The translations under genes and the position numbers were made by a program. A DNA stretch of 64,000 bases from contig NZ_JAANOZ010000002.1 of assembly GCF_011320115.1 (NCBI RefSeq), forward strand, positions 186,001 through 250,000, given 5' to 3'. Every line of letters starts with the position of its first letter. Within the stretch, counting starts at the first letter, position 1. The notes beneath the pieces are model-generated. The model was given only the letters and a program-made list of their open reading frames with translations. It was not told the DNA's origin and ran no database searches. This DNA comes from Croceibacterium segetis. GTDB lineage: Bacteria > Pseudomonadota > Alphaproteobacteria > Sphingomonadales > Sphingomonadaceae. This document shows, one piece after another, positions 1 through 8,389 of the stretch.

Positions 1-122
1 ACGTCGTCGCCCGCCCGCTCAAGGCCCCGCACGCCAACCGCGAGATCGCCCTCATCTGGCGCAAGAACTCGCCGCGGGCCGAGGAATTCAGGTTGCTGGC
101 GACGGAATTGCGGGCGGGTTGA
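1..122 (+). CDS. LysR-family regulator, C-terminal end only (OxyR-like)
   Basis: Only the last 39 codons are present, entering from the left edge and ending at TGA 120-122. The residues read like the end of a LysR-type effector-binding domain: an 'REIALIWRKNSPRAEEF' stretch followed by a short helix. In OxyR-type regulators the same place holds a strand followed by 'R..SP....F..L'. The family would bind DNA through an N-terminal winged helix that lies outside the window. OxyR is my best guess, but with so little sequence only the LysR assignment is reasonably safe. Confidence 0.55.
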   Translation, partial: VVARPLKAPHANREIALIWRKNSPRAEEFRLLATELRAG

Positions 123-240
123 TGCGCTAGGGCTTATATTCGGCCATCCGCCCCCCATATACCGCTCGCTACAGTCGCAAATTGACGGTCTTCGGCGCTT
201 TGCGGCTCCTTCTTCCTTCTCTCCGCTTCTCCTAGCGCAA

Positions 241-261
241 GGAGGCCGGTCTTCGGTCTCC
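241..261 (+). promoter_or_regulatory. hairpin in the 5' leader of the cold-shock gene
   Basis: Positions 241-261 can fold into a stem of about 8 bp (GGAGGCCG against CGGTCTCC with one G-U pair) around a 5-base loop. It sits just 5' of the AAGAAGGA ribosome binding site (267-274) of the cold-shock gene. Cold-shock mRNAs are known for structured leaders that change fold with temperature. A role here is inference, because such a stem could also arise by chance in GC-rich DNA. Confidence 0.4.
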
Positions 262-281
262 AACCCAAGAAGGAATTAGAT

Positions 282-488
282 ATGCCTATCGGCACAGTGA
301 AATTTTTCGACAACGGCAAGGGCTACGGCTTCATCACCAACGAAGCCGGCGGCAGCGATGCTTTCGTGCACATGACGGCCGTCCAGGCGGCCGGGATGAG
401 CACCCTCGAGAAGGACCAGCGCCTGTCCTACGAGCTGCAGAACGATCAGCGCGGCAAGACCAGCGCGGTCGATCTCAAGGACGCCTAA
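282..488 (+). CDS. cold-shock protein (CspA family)
   Basis: This 68-residue protein is a single cold-shock (OB-fold) domain. It carries the two RNA-binding motifs, RNP1-like 'KGYGFIT' (about residues 13-19) and RNP2-like 'DAFVHM' (about 26-31), after the typical 'GTVKFF' start. The family binds single-stranded RNA and DNA in the cytoplasm and melts secondary structure at low temperature or in stationary phase. The ATG at 282 is preceded by AAGAAGGA at 7 bases. The gene is monocistronic, with about 160 bases of leader after the preceding stop and a strong terminator right behind it. Length and motifs fit the family well. Whether it is truly cold-induced cannot be seen. Confidence 0.95.
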   Translation: MPIGTVKFFDNGKGYGFITNEAGGSDAFVHMTAVQAAGMSTLEKDQRLSYELQNDQRGKTSAVDLKDA

Positions 489-506
489 AGCCGCTTCAAG
501 CGACAA

Positions 507-545
507 GAAAGGGGGACGGGTGCGCAGCATCCGTCCCCTTTTTCG
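507..545 (+). terminator. rho-independent terminator of the cold-shock gene
   Basis: GAAAGGGG(G)ACGG at 507-519 pairs with CCGTCCCCTTTTTC at 531-544, with one bulged G. The loop is about 11 bases and the stem runs into a T-tract. It lies 19 bases after the cold-shock stop codon. Confidence 0.85.
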
Positions 546-655
546 TGCGGCGTGCGGAATGCGAAGCCGAGCGACTTGCCGCGGCACATGTGCTACCCTG
601 CCGCGTCGCGCCGGGCATGCTCACCGCTGGCTGACGGCCCGGGGGGGTCAACCGC

Positions 656-1870
656 ATGAACACGCTTCGATTATCAATCCCGATCGCCTGGATGGGCCTC
701 GCGAATCTGCCGTTCGGGATGTACGGCGCTCTCGTGCTGATCACCGTGCCGCAGTTGCTCGCGGCGCTGCACGTTCCACAGCCAATCATCGCTTCGATCA
801 CGGCGGCGGCCATGATTCCGACCTTCTGCGGCTTCCTGCTCGCGCCGATCCTCGACGTGCGCTTCAGCCGGCGGAGCTACGCTCTGGTTTTCGGCGCGCT
901 ATCCGCGCTCACCGGATGGTTCGCCCTCCTCCAGCTGGATTCCCCCGGCATCCTTACCGCAAGCCTGGTTCTCGGATTCCTGTTCTCCAATCTGTTCTAC
1001 AACGCGCTTGGCGGATGGCTCGGCAATCTGGTGCCTGAAGGCGACGAAGGACGCCTCGGCGCGACTTTCACCATCGGCAACGTCGCCGGCTTCGGTCTCG
1101 GCGCAATCCTGTTCATCAGCTTGCTGCGCGGCCTGCCGGACGGCTGGGGACCGCCGGCGGTGGCACTGGCGATAGCCTGCCCGTTGCTGCTGCTGGTCGT
1201 CGTGCCGGTCTCGAGCGCGGAGCGGCGCAGCGCGCGGGAAAGTTTTGGCACGCTCCTGCGCGATCTCGGCCAATTGCTCCGCAGCCGCGTGGTGCTGCGA
1301 ACTTTGCTGCTGTTCTGTCTGCCGGCCTCGTCCTTCGCCCTCACCAACTCGCTCGGCGGGCTTGGCCATGACTTCGCCGCCTCGGAGCGCTTCGTCGCCG
1401 TGCTCGCCGGAACCGGCGTCACCGCCGCGGCAGTGTGCGGAGCGCTGTTCGTGCCGGCGCTGGTCAAGCGCATGCCGCCGCTTGTTCTCTACCTCCTGAT
1501 CGGCAGCGCGGGCGCGCTGTTCACGCTGTCGCTGCTCGTCCTGCCGCGCGTACCGGCTGTATTCGCGCTCGCCATGGTCGGCGAGAACGTGTTCCAGTCG
1601 GCCGCTTTCGTCGTCGAGGCGACGATCATCTTCCGCACCATCGGCGAGGACAACCCGCTCGCCTCGACCCAGTTCGGCTTGCTGCAGGCCGCCACCGCGT
1701 TTCCGATCACTTATATGCAGGCGCTCGACGGACAGGGTTATGGCCGCGCCGGGCTGGCTGGAGCGCTGACGACAGACGCCGGGATGTCGCTGCTCGCCTG
1801 CCTCGCGCTGCTGCCGCTGGTGCTGCTGTGGATGCGGCGCGAACGGCAAGCACGGTTCGCGACGGCCTAG
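656..1870 (+). CDS. MFS transporter (PAT/AmpG-like)
   Basis: This 404-residue, very hydrophobic protein has about 12 predicted membrane helices, the size of a major facilitator superfamily carrier. A cytoplasmic 'ILDVRFSRRSY' segment after the second helix resembles the loop 2-3 motif A region (D-x-x-x-x-R-R). The spread of helices and the 'GFLLAPILD' stretch recall PAT-family members such as AmpG, which imports muropeptides, but I cannot assign a substrate. The ATG at 656 follows a weak purine-rich site. The 3' end overlaps the end of the convergent pgsA by 4 bases. There is no obvious operon partner. Confidence 0.75.
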   Translation: MNTLRLSIPIAWMGLANLPFGMYGALVLITVPQLLAALHVPQPIIASITAAAMIPTFCGFLLAPILDVRFSRRSYALVFGALSALTGWFALLQLDSPGILTASLVLGFLFSNLFYNALGGWLGNLVPEGDEGRLGATFTIGNVAGFGLGAILFISLLRGLPDGWGPPAVALAIACPLLLLVVVPVSSAERRSARESFGTLLRDLGQLLRSRVVLRTLLLFCLPASSFALTNSLGGLGHDFAASERFVAVLAGTGVTAAAVCGALFVPALVKRMPPLVLYLLIGSAGALFTLSLLVLPRVPAVFALAMVGENVFQSAAFVVEATIIFRTIGEDNPLASTQFGLLQAATAFPITYMQALDGQGYGRAGLAGALTTDAGMSLLACLALLPLVLLWMRRERQARFATA

Positions 1871-2475
1871 TCCATGTGCTTGAGGCCGACCCGCAGATAG
1901 TCCCAGCCGGTGATCAGCGTCAGGATAGCCGCGGCCCACAGGGTGGTCAGGCCGACCAGGTGGATCCACTGGTGGGCGAGCGTGCCGCAGTATTCGAGCC
2001 GCGAATGGCACGGCACACCTTCGACCGCCCCGCCGAAGATCAGCGCGCCGAGCGACACCAGTTGGAACGTGGTCTTCCACTTGGCCAGGCGGGTGACCGG
2101 CATCGAGACCTGAATTCCGCCAAGGAACTCGCGCAGGCCCGAGACGGCGATTTCGCGCATCAGGATGATAAGCCCGGCGATGACGTGAGCATCGCCGACG
2201 TAGGGCCCGCGCAGATATCCTTGCGCGGTCAGCACCAGAATCACGGCGGCAACCATGATCTTGTCGGCGATCGGATCGAGGAACACGCCGAGCCGTGACA
2301 CCGCGCCGCTCGAGCGGGCGACGTAGCCGTCGAAGTAATCGGTGATTCCCATCAGGCAGTAGAGCACGAAGGCAAGCGCATAGCCCAGCTGCCACTCGGG
2401 CCACCACAGCAGGAACGCCAGCAGCGGCACGGTGAGAATGCGCGAGAGGGTCAGGATGTTCGGCAAGGTGAGCAT
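1867..2475 (-). CDS. pgsA: CDP-diacylglycerol--glycerol-3-phosphate 3-phosphatidyltransferase
   Basis: PgsA makes phosphatidylglycerol phosphate from CDP-diacylglycerol and glycerol 3-phosphate, the committed step to phosphatidylglycerol and cardiolipin, in the inner membrane. The 202-residue protein starts 'MLTLPNILTLSRILTVPLL', typical of the family. It carries the full CDP-alcohol phosphotransferase motif D-x2-DG-x2-AR-x8-G-x3-D-x3-D around 'DYFDGYVARSSG' and 'FLDPIADK'. I chose the ATG at 2475 rather than an upstream in-frame start at 2592 because the extra residues look like random high-GC sequence. It is divergent from the MFS gene at 2591, so both promoters must lie in the 115 bases between them. 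Confidence 0.93.
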   Translation of the reverse strand: MLTLPNILTLSRILTVPLLAFLLWWPEWQLGYALAFVLYCLMGITDYFDGYVARSSGAVSRLGVFLDPIADKIMVAAVILVLTAQGYLRGPYVGDAHVIAGLIILMREIAVSGLREFLGGIQVSMPVTRLAKWKTTFQLVSLGALIFGGAVEGVPCHSRLEYCGTLAHQWIHLVGLTTLWAAAILTLITGWDYLRVGLKHMD

Positions 2476-2590
2476 CTGGATCCGCCGTAGCGTGGAACCG
2501 CGCCGGGCAAAACCCGCTTCACCCTTGCGGCCCCCGAACGGCACGCTAGGGTCGCGCGAAATCTCGGGAAGAGGCCGCGAAGCGCCACGC

Positions 2591-3910
2591 ATGCTGACAT
2601 CGACCTACTTGTTGCGCCAACGCCGTTTTCTGCCGCTGTTCGCCACCCAGCTGTTCAACGCGTTCAACGACAACCTGTACAAGAATGCGATGGTCCTGTT
2701 CGTGGTCTATGGGGTGTACAACTCCGAGCAGGCGGAAGGACAGTTCTCGGCGGTCGCCTCGGGCTTGTTCATCCTGCCGTTCTTCATCCTCTCGGCGCTT
2801 TCCGGCCAGCTCGCCGACATGCGCGACAAGTCGATGATCATCCGCTGGATCAAGCTGGCGGAGATCGGCATCATGATGGTCGGCGGCGCCGGGCTGATGA
2901 TCGCCTGGAGCGGGCATCTGATCAGCACCGTCGCGATTCCGCTCATGATGCTCGCGCTGCTGGCAATGGGCGTCCACTCGACCTTCATGGGGCCGATCAA
3001 GTACGCGATCCTGCCGCAGCACCTGCACAAGGACGAAGTGCTCGCCGGGACCGGCCTGGTCGAGGCGGGCACCTACGTCGCGATCCTTGCCGGGACGATC
3101 CTTGCGGGGTGGATTCCGGTCGAGGTCGCCGCCGGCGGGGTGGTGGTCACCGCACTGCTCGGTTATCTGACCAGCCTGAGCGTGCCTCCGGCTCCGCCGC
3201 TGGTGCCCGAGCAACCGATCGACCGCCACGTGATCCGCGCCTCGATCGCGCTCGTGCGCAATACGATGCACGACCGCGAAGTCTTCTACGCGATTCTGGC
3301 AATCAGCTTCTTCTGGACCATCGGCACGGTGCTGTTCATCCAGTTCCCGCCGCTGGCCAAGAACGTGCTGCTGGCAAGCAAGGAAGTGGCCAGTCTGTTC
3401 CTCGTGGTCTTCTCGATCGGTGTCGCGATCGGGTCGGTGGCGGTCAACGCGCTGCTCAAAGGCGACGTCTCGGCGCGCCACGCGCCCGCGTCGGTGCTGG
3501 CGATGGGATTGTCCGTGGCTTGCTTCTACCTCGTGTGCCGGGTGTGGAGCGTCCACGTCGGCGGCGCGCTGATGAACGTGCCGGAGTTCCTGGCCCAGCC
3601 GCTGGCCATACCGGTGCTGGTTTCGCTGCTCTTCATCGCCATCGCCGGCGGCATGTTCGTTGTGCCGCTCTATGCCTTCCTCACGACCAAGGTCGATCCC
3701 GGGCAGGCCGCGCGGACCGTGGCGGCGAACAATATCGTCAATTCGGGCGCCATGGTGATCGGCGCGCTGTTCGCCGGCGGGCTCAGCTGGGCCGGCGTCC
3801 CGCTGGTCGAACAAGTGCTGCTCAGCGCCGCGATGTGCCTGATTTCGGCCTGGCTCGGGTGGATGCTCCACCGGGCCGAGCGCGAAGCGGCGGCCGCAGC
3901 CGCCGAATGA
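2591..3910 (+). CDS. MFS transporter, lysophospholipid transporter (LplT)-like
   Basis: The protein has 439 residues and about 12 membrane helices. Its N-terminus 'RRFLPLFATQLFNAFNDNLYKNAM' is characteristic of the LplT-type MFS branch, whose members flip lysophospholipids inward for re-acylation. 'GPIKYAILPQHL' is another hallmark of this branch. In many proteobacteria the transporter is fused or linked to an acyltransferase. Here the acyltransferase domain is absent and the protein ends in an Ala/Glu-rich tail. The ATG at 2591 begins the conserved region. The divergent neighbour pgsA makes a phospholipid-remodelling role sensible, but the substrate is inferred. Confidence 0.8.
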   Translation: MLTSTYLLRQRRFLPLFATQLFNAFNDNLYKNAMVLFVVYGVYNSEQAEGQFSAVASGLFILPFFILSALSGQLADMRDKSMIIRWIKLAEIGIMMVGGAGLMIAWSGHLISTVAIPLMMLALLAMGVHSTFMGPIKYAILPQHLHKDEVLAGTGLVEAGTYVAILAGTILAGWIPVEVAAGGVVVTALLGYLTSLSVPPAPPLVPEQPIDRHVIRASIALVRNTMHDREVFYAILAISFFWTIGTVLFIQFPPLAKNVLLASKEVASLFLVVFSIGVAIGSVAVNALLKGDVSARHAPASVLAMGLSVACFYLVCRVWSVHVGGALMNVPEFLAQPLAIPVLVSLLFIAIAGGMFVVPLYAFLTTKVDPGQAARTVAANNIVNSGAMVIGALFAGGLSWAGVPLVEQVLLSAAMCLISAWLGWMLHRAEREAAAAAAE

Positions 3911-4114
3911 TCAGAAGATAAAAGTCGCGACCGCCAGCAGGCAGGCGCAATAGGCCATCAGGAACAGGCGCACGTCCTCGGCGCCGATCGGAGGCGCCAG
4001 GAGCGTGGGCCGGTTCGGCGGCGCATTGCGCCCCGTCCGGCGAATGTGGGGGGGAAGGCTCGCCAGGAAAGGATGCCGGCGGCTCTCGTCGGTGAGGACT
4101 AGGTAGCGTCTCAT
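3911..4114 (-). CDS. hypothetical small membrane protein
   Basis: A 67-residue frame opens at ATG 4114. A basic N-terminal half ('MRRYLVLTDESRRHPF') is followed by one hydrophobic helix at the C-terminus ('LFLMAYCACLLAVATFIF'), which suggests a tail-anchored inner-membrane protein. It abuts the stop codon of the convergent MFS gene. I see no convincing ribosome binding site and do not recognise the family. A GTG two codons upstream (4120) is an alternative start. It may be a real small gene or a chance frame. Confidence 0.45.
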   Translation of the reverse strand: MRRYLVLTDESRRHPFLASLPPHIRRTGRNAPPNRPTLLAPPIGAEDVRLFLMAYCACLLAVATFIF

Positions 4115-4228
4115 AGTCACAAGTTAACGCACGAGTTACCATTCGGCACCCCGCATGTGGGGGATGTCCACCGCAGGGACATTAACCGTCCCATTGCCTT
4201 AGATCGGCGCTCAGCCTACCGCGCGGCC

Positions 4229-5887
4229 ATGACTACCCCGAGCGCCGCCGAGCTTCTGGTCGCATCGCTCGCCGAGCAGGATTGCGGCCGCGTCTTCACG
4301 GTGCCGGGCGAAAGCTTCCTTCCGGTGCTCGACGCCCTCCACGGCCATCCGAGCATCGAGACGATCACTTGCCGCCAGGAAGGCGGCGCCGCGTTCATGG
4401 CCTGCGCCGATGGCGCGATCACGGGTCGCCCCGGGGTCGCCTTCGTTACGCGCGGCCCGGGTGCGACCAACGCCAGCATCGGCGTCCACGTCGCGTTCCA
4501 GGATTCGCAACCGCTGATCCTGTTCGTCGGCGACGTCGCGCGCGGCATGCGCGGGCGCGAGGGCTTCCAGGAGATCGACTTCGAGGCGTTCTTCGGCCCC
4601 ATTGCCAAGTGGGCCGCGCGGATCGGCGACGCGGCGCGCATTCCGGAGTTCATCGCCCGAGCCTATGCCACCGCGATCTCCGGCCGCCCCGGCCCGGTGG
4701 TGCTCGCGCTGCCCGAAGACATGCTGTCCGATCCGGCGGGCGGTGCCGCCCCGCGTCCGTTCGTCCATCGCCCTGCGCAAGCGCCCTGCCCCGACGCCCT
4801 GACGACCCTGCGGGCGATGCTGGCCGATGCGGCGGCGCCGGTGGCGATCGTCGGCGGCGCCGGATGGGATGCCAAGGCGCGAACCTATTTCCAGATGTTT
4901 GCCGAGCGGCTCGGCCTGCCGGTTGCAACTGCGTTTCGCCGGCAAGACGCGATCGATCCCTCCTCGCCGGTCTACGCAGGCAATCTCGGCTACGGGCCGA
5001 ACCCGATGCTTGTCGAGCGGATCAAGGCCGCCGACCTGGTGCTTGCGGTCGGGGCGCGACTCGGCGAAGCGACGACCGACGGCTACACGCTGGTGACGCC
5101 GGACCATCCCGGCCAGCTGCTGGTCCACGTCCATCCCGATCCCGGCGAGCTCAACCGTGTCTACCGCGCCGACCTGGCGATCTGCGCCGATACCGGCGAG
5201 TTCGCCGAGAGCGCGCTGATGTGGGACGACGGTTCGGTAATCGGCTTCGACGCAGGAGGCGAAGCGCACCGCGAATGGCTCGAATGGTCGACCCCGGGCC
5301 GCGACGGTACCAGGCTCGATCTCGCCCGCTGCCTCGCCGCCGCCCGCGACAAGCTCCCGTCCGACAGCGTGATCTGCAACGGGGCGGGCAATTTCTCGGG
5401 CTGGTGGCACCGCTACTGGCCCTACGCCGGGTCGCCCTCGCAGCTCGCGCCGACTTGCGGCGCGATGGGCTACGGCGTGCCCGCGGCGATTGCCGCCAAA
5501 CTGCGCCTGCCGGACCGGTGCGTCGTGGCGGTCGCCGGCGACGGCGACTTCCTGATGAATGGTCAGGAGTTGGCGACAGCCGCGCAGTACGCCCTGGACC
5601 TCATCGTCATCGTGGTCGACAACGGTTCGTACGGTACCATCCGCATGCACCAGGAGCGCGAATTCCCTGGCCGGGTGAGCGCGACCGAGCTTGCCAATCC
5701 CGATTTCGCCGCCCTCGCTCGCGCCTTCGGCGGCTGGGCCGCGCGCATTGAGACGGCGGACGAATTCGGTGCGGCGCTCGACGAGGCCCTCGGGCGAAGC
5801 GGAATCCGCCTGCTCCATTGCGTAAGCGACATCGAGCGACTCAACGCCGCGGGAGCCACCGTCGGCGGTTTGCGCGCAAAAGACTGA
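4229..5887 (+). CDS. thiamine pyrophosphate enzyme, acetolactate synthase large-subunit-like
   Basis: This 552-residue protein has the three-domain layout of the TPP enzyme family. The N-terminal Pyr domain has the activating glutamate in 'CRQEGGAAFMA' (about residue 51), the central domain is Rossmann-like, and the C-terminal PP domain has the TPP/Mg motif 'GDGDFLMNG' with the partner Asn about 22 residues on ('VVDN'). The closest resemblance is to IlvB-type acetolactate synthases and related decarboxylases. No regulatory subunit (ilvH) lies next to it, so it may be a catabolic or specialised member rather than the branched-chain amino-acid enzyme. The ATG at 4229 starts the conserved 'SAAELLVASL' helix. 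An upstream in-frame start (4157) adds only low-quality sequence. Confidence 0.82.
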   Translation: MTTPSAAELLVASLAEQDCGRVFTVPGESFLPVLDALHGHPSIETITCRQEGGAAFMACADGAITGRPGVAFVTRGPGATNASIGVHVAFQDSQPLILFVGDVARGMRGREGFQEIDFEAFFGPIAKWAARIGDAARIPEFIARAYATAISGRPGPVVLALPEDMLSDPAGGAAPRPFVHRPAQAPCPDALTTLRAMLADAAAPVAIVGGAGWDAKARTYFQMFAERLGLPVATAFRRQDAIDPSSPVYAGNLGYGPNPMLVERIKAADLVLAVGARLGEATTDGYTLVTPDHPGQLLVHVHPDPGELNRVYRADLAICADTGEFAESALMWDDGSVIGFDAGGEAHREWLEWSTPGRDGTRLDLARCLAAARDKLPSDSVICNGAGNFSGWWHRYWPYAGSPSQLAPTCGAMGYGVPAAIAAKLRLPDRCVVAVAGDGDFLMNGQELATAAQYALDLIVIVVDNGSYGTIRMHQEREFPGRVSATELANPDFAALARAFGGWAARIETADEFGAALDEALGRSGIRLLHCVSDIERLNAAGATVGGLRAKD

Positions 5888-5895
5888 AATCTATA

Positions 5896-5926
5896 CAAAA
5901 AGGGCCGCCCCACGCGGGACGACCCT
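5896..5926 (-). terminator. terminator of csbD
   Basis: Read on the minus strand, AGGGTCGTCCCG pairs imperfectly with CGGGGCGGCCCT (two mismatched positions) and is followed by five Ts. It lies about 26 bases past the CsbD stop codon. The same stem may also slow transcription arriving from the + strand gene that ends at 5887. Confidence 0.7.
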
Positions 5927-5951
5927 CGAACATTGCTTGGCTTTGCGGCGC

Positions 5952-6122
5952 TCAGACCTTGTTGCCGAGCGCACCTTCGACTTCGCCCTTGAGGTTCTGA
6001 GCTTCGCCTTTGCGTTCCTGCGCTTCACCCTCGGCGCGGGTGTCGGGGTCACCCGACTGTTGCTTCACGTTGCCTGCCGCCTCGTTGGCGATCCCTTTGG
6101 TCTTGTCCTTGAGTTCACCCAT
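5952..6122 (-). CDS. CsbD family stress protein
   Basis: This 56-residue, highly charged protein begins 'MGELKDKTKGIANEAAGNVK' and then has repeated 'A-E/Q-x-x-K-G-E' segments. That is the CsbD pattern: small, soluble, mostly disordered or helical proteins induced in general stress and stationary phase. Their biochemical role is unknown. The start at 6122 has a good AGGAG ribosome binding site 8 bases upstream (6130-6134 on the + strand). A terminator follows at 5896-5926, so the gene appears monocistronic. Confidence 0.88.
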   Translation of the reverse strand: MGELKDKTKGIANEAAGNVKQQSGDPDTRAEGEAQERKGEAQNLKGEVEGALGNKV

Positions 6123-6205
6123 GGGAGTTCTCCTATCGCTGGTGGCGGAGCAGATCGCTCCACCGTCGCTTGAAGAACGGCCAATGCGGGCTGTACGTTC
6201 CCGAA

Positions 6206-6619
6206 CTAAGCCTTTGCCATTGAAAGGATTCTATCCCACTCTTTCGGGCGTATTTCGGCCACGGACAGCCGCGATTGGCGGACCAGTTCGATGTCCTTGA
6301 GCGCGGGATCAGCCTTGATCTCGGCCAGCGTCACCGGCCGCTCGAGCGTCCTGACAGGCTTGATTTCGACCGCCGCCCAGATCCCGGTATCGTCCTTCGG
6401 GTCGGCCATCCCGGCGCGCGTAATTTCGACCACGCCGACGATCTCCTTGCCAGTGACCGAATGATAGAAGAACGCCTGATCGCCGACTTTCATCGCCTGC
6501 AGGTTCAGTTTCGCGGTGTGATTGCGCACCCCGTCCCACACGGTCCCGCCATCCCTCGCCAGCCGGTCCCAGCCGTAAGCGGCGGGCTCGCTCTTCATCA
6601 GCCAATAGCGTTTGCTCAT
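6206..6619 (-). CDS. EVE domain-containing protein
   Basis: The 137-residue protein begins 'MSKRYWLMKSEP', the hallmark of bacterial EVE-domain proteins, and continues with 'WDGVRNHTAKLNLQAM' and 'VGDQAFFYHS'. The EVE fold is related to PUA and YTH domains and has an aromatic cage thought to read modified bases in DNA or RNA. Stand-alone EVE proteins are widespread in proteobacteria and their cellular target is unknown. I chose ATG 6619, because an upstream in-frame start at 6655 adds 12 residues without resemblance to the family. No operon partner is evident. Confidence 0.9.
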   Translation of the reverse strand: MSKRYWLMKSEPAAYGWDRLARDGGTVWDGVRNHTAKLNLQAMKVGDQAFFYHSVTGKEIVGVVEITRAGMADPKDDTGIWAAVEIKPVRTLERPVTLAEIKADPALKDIELVRQSRLSVAEIRPKEWDRILSMAKA

Positions 6620-6694
6620 GCCCCTGCCTCTAACCGCGCCGGTCGCACGTGGCAATTAACCGAATGGGAAGGATAATCGCTTACGAAAACCCCC

Positions 6695-8347
6695 ATGGGA
6701 GTTCCCTTGCCGCCTGCCGCAAACACGCACGAATCCGGCGAGCCGCTCGAGCGCGCGCAGCGTGACGTTGTCGCCCTGGGAATTGCGATAGCGGCGTTGA
6801 TCCTGTTCGTCGGTATCGGCGGGCGCGTCATGCCGCAGATCCTGCGTAGCTGGCTCGGCATGCAACAGCCGCCGGACATGTTGCTCACCAATGCCTTGTT
6901 GCTCAACGTGGCCCTGCTGATCTTCGGCTGGCGCCGCTACGAAGAGCTTCGCCGTGAAGTCGGAGTGCGCCGGATAGCCGAGGAAAAGGCGCGCGCGCTC
7001 GCCGAAAGCGATCCGCTCACCGGCTGCCGCAACCGCCGCGGCATCACCCCGGCGATCGACGAGATGCTGCGCGTCGCGCACGAGCAACAGCAGGAGGTGG
7101 CGCTGCTCCTGATCGACCTCGACAACTTCAAGACGATCAATGACCGCTGCGGCCACAAGGCCGGCGACGCGGTGCTGGTAGAAACGGCGATGCGTATCGA
7201 GCGGTTGCTGCCGGCCGACGGAATCTGCGCTCGCATGGGCGGTGACGAATTCGCCTGCGCCTTCACTTTCGACGAGGGCGACCGCGCTCGCGCCGACCGC
7301 CTTGCCGCCGATATCGTCGGCGCGATCTCCACGCCCGTCACCGTTGCCGACCTGACGATCGACGTAACGGTTTCGGTCGGCCTCGCGGCCAGCCGCCAGC
7401 CGGGCAACGGCAATTCGCAGCCGGACGCCGAGATGCTGATCCATTGGTCCGACATCGCGATGTACCACGCGAAGAAGAGCGGCCGCGATCGCCATGCCTG
7501 GTTCGAGCCGCAGATGGAGAGCGAAATCCGCTTTCGCAACGCGCTCGAGAGCGGATTGCGGCGAGGGATCGGCGCGGGTGAATTCGTGCCGTACTACCAG
7601 CAGCAGATCGACATCCAGACGGGCAAGCTGGTTGGGTTCGAAATGCTCGCGCGGTGGAAGTCGCCCGAGTTCGGCATCGTCAGTCCCGACATGTTCATTC
7701 CGCTGGCGGAAGACCTCGGCGTAATCGACAAGTTGTCCGAAAGCCTGATCCGCGCGGCGCTTGAAGATGCCAAGGGCTGGAATCCCGAGTTGACGCTGGC
7801 GGTCAACATCTCGCCGCTGCAACTGCGCGATCCCTGGTTCGCGCAAAAACTGCTGCGGCTGCTGACCGAATGCGGCTTCCCGCCGCAGCGTTTCGAGATC
7901 GAGATTACCGAAAGCTGCCTGCACGAGAACATCGCTGTCGTTCGCTCGATCCTCACCAGCCTGAAAAACCAGGGCGTGAAGGTCAGCCTCGACGATTTCG
8001 GCACCGGGTTCTCGAGCCTGGCGCAACTGCGCGCGCTGCCGTTCGACCGGCTCAAGATCGACCGCAGCTTTGTTACCGAACTGGCCAACGAAGGGGCCAA
8101 CTCGGAGCTCGTCGCGGCGATCGTCGCTCTCGGCCGGGGGCTCGGCCTCCCGATCGTCGCCGAGGGTATCGAGAACGACGAAGCCCTCGCCGCTCTGCGC
8201 AAACTCGGTGACATCAAGGGCCAGGGATTTCTCTACGGCAAGCCCGAGGATGCCGAGGCCACGCTCGAGCGCCTGATGGCGCAGGCGGCGCGCGAGATTT
8301 CGCCCGCCAATCATTCGCTGCCGGAGAGCAAGCGCGCCGCCGGCTGA
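6695..8347 (+). CDS. membrane-bound GGDEF/EAL c-di-GMP protein
   Basis: The 550-residue protein has two N-terminal membrane helices (about residues 25-43 and 62-79), then a GGDEF domain and an EAL domain. The diguanylate cyclase signature 'MGGDEFA' (about 171-177) is intact. The RxxD inhibitory site normally nine residues before it is absent ('LPAD' instead). In the EAL domain the signature reads EML. The other catalytic residues look present: the Asn of 'NISPLQLRDPWF', the Glu of 'EITES', 'DDFGTG' and 'AEGIEN'. Both synthesis and breakdown of c-di-GMP are therefore possible. There is no sensory domain beyond the membrane segments. The gene stands alone. Confidence 0.92.
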   Translation: MGVPLPPAANTHESGEPLERAQRDVVALGIAIAALILFVGIGGRVMPQILRSWLGMQQPPDMLLTNALLLNVALLIFGWRRYEELRREVGVRRIAEEKARALAESDPLTGCRNRRGITPAIDEMLRVAHEQQQEVALLLIDLDNFKTINDRCGHKAGDAVLVETAMRIERLLPADGICARMGGDEFACAFTFDEGDRARADRLAADIVGAISTPVTVADLTIDVTVSVGLAASRQPGNGNSQPDAEMLIHWSDIAMYHAKKSGRDRHAWFEPQMESEIRFRNALESGLRRGIGAGEFVPYYQQQIDIQTGKLVGFEMLARWKSPEFGIVSPDMFIPLAEDLGVIDKLSESLIRAALEDAKGWNPELTLAVNISPLQLRDPWFAQKLLRLLTECGFPPQRFEIEITESCLHENIAVVRSILTSLKNQGVKVSLDDFGTGFSSLAQLRALPFDRLKIDRSFVTELANEGANSELVAAIVALGRGLGLPIVAEGIENDEALAALRKLGDIKGQGFLYGKPEDAEATLERLMAQAAREISPANHSLPESKRAAG

Positions 8348-8389
8348 CCGGCATTGCAGTAATCCACGCGCGTCCCTAGGTGCGAGGCG

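Noticed and set aside
899-2407. A 502-codon open frame on the minus strand
   Set aside because: It is antisense to the MFS gene and in a wrong frame of pgsA, with low-complexity Arg/Ala-rich translation.
5896-5926. The hairpin after the TPP enzyme as its own terminator
   Set aside because: The T-run is on the minus-strand side, so it mainly serves csbD. On the + strand no T-tract follows the stem.
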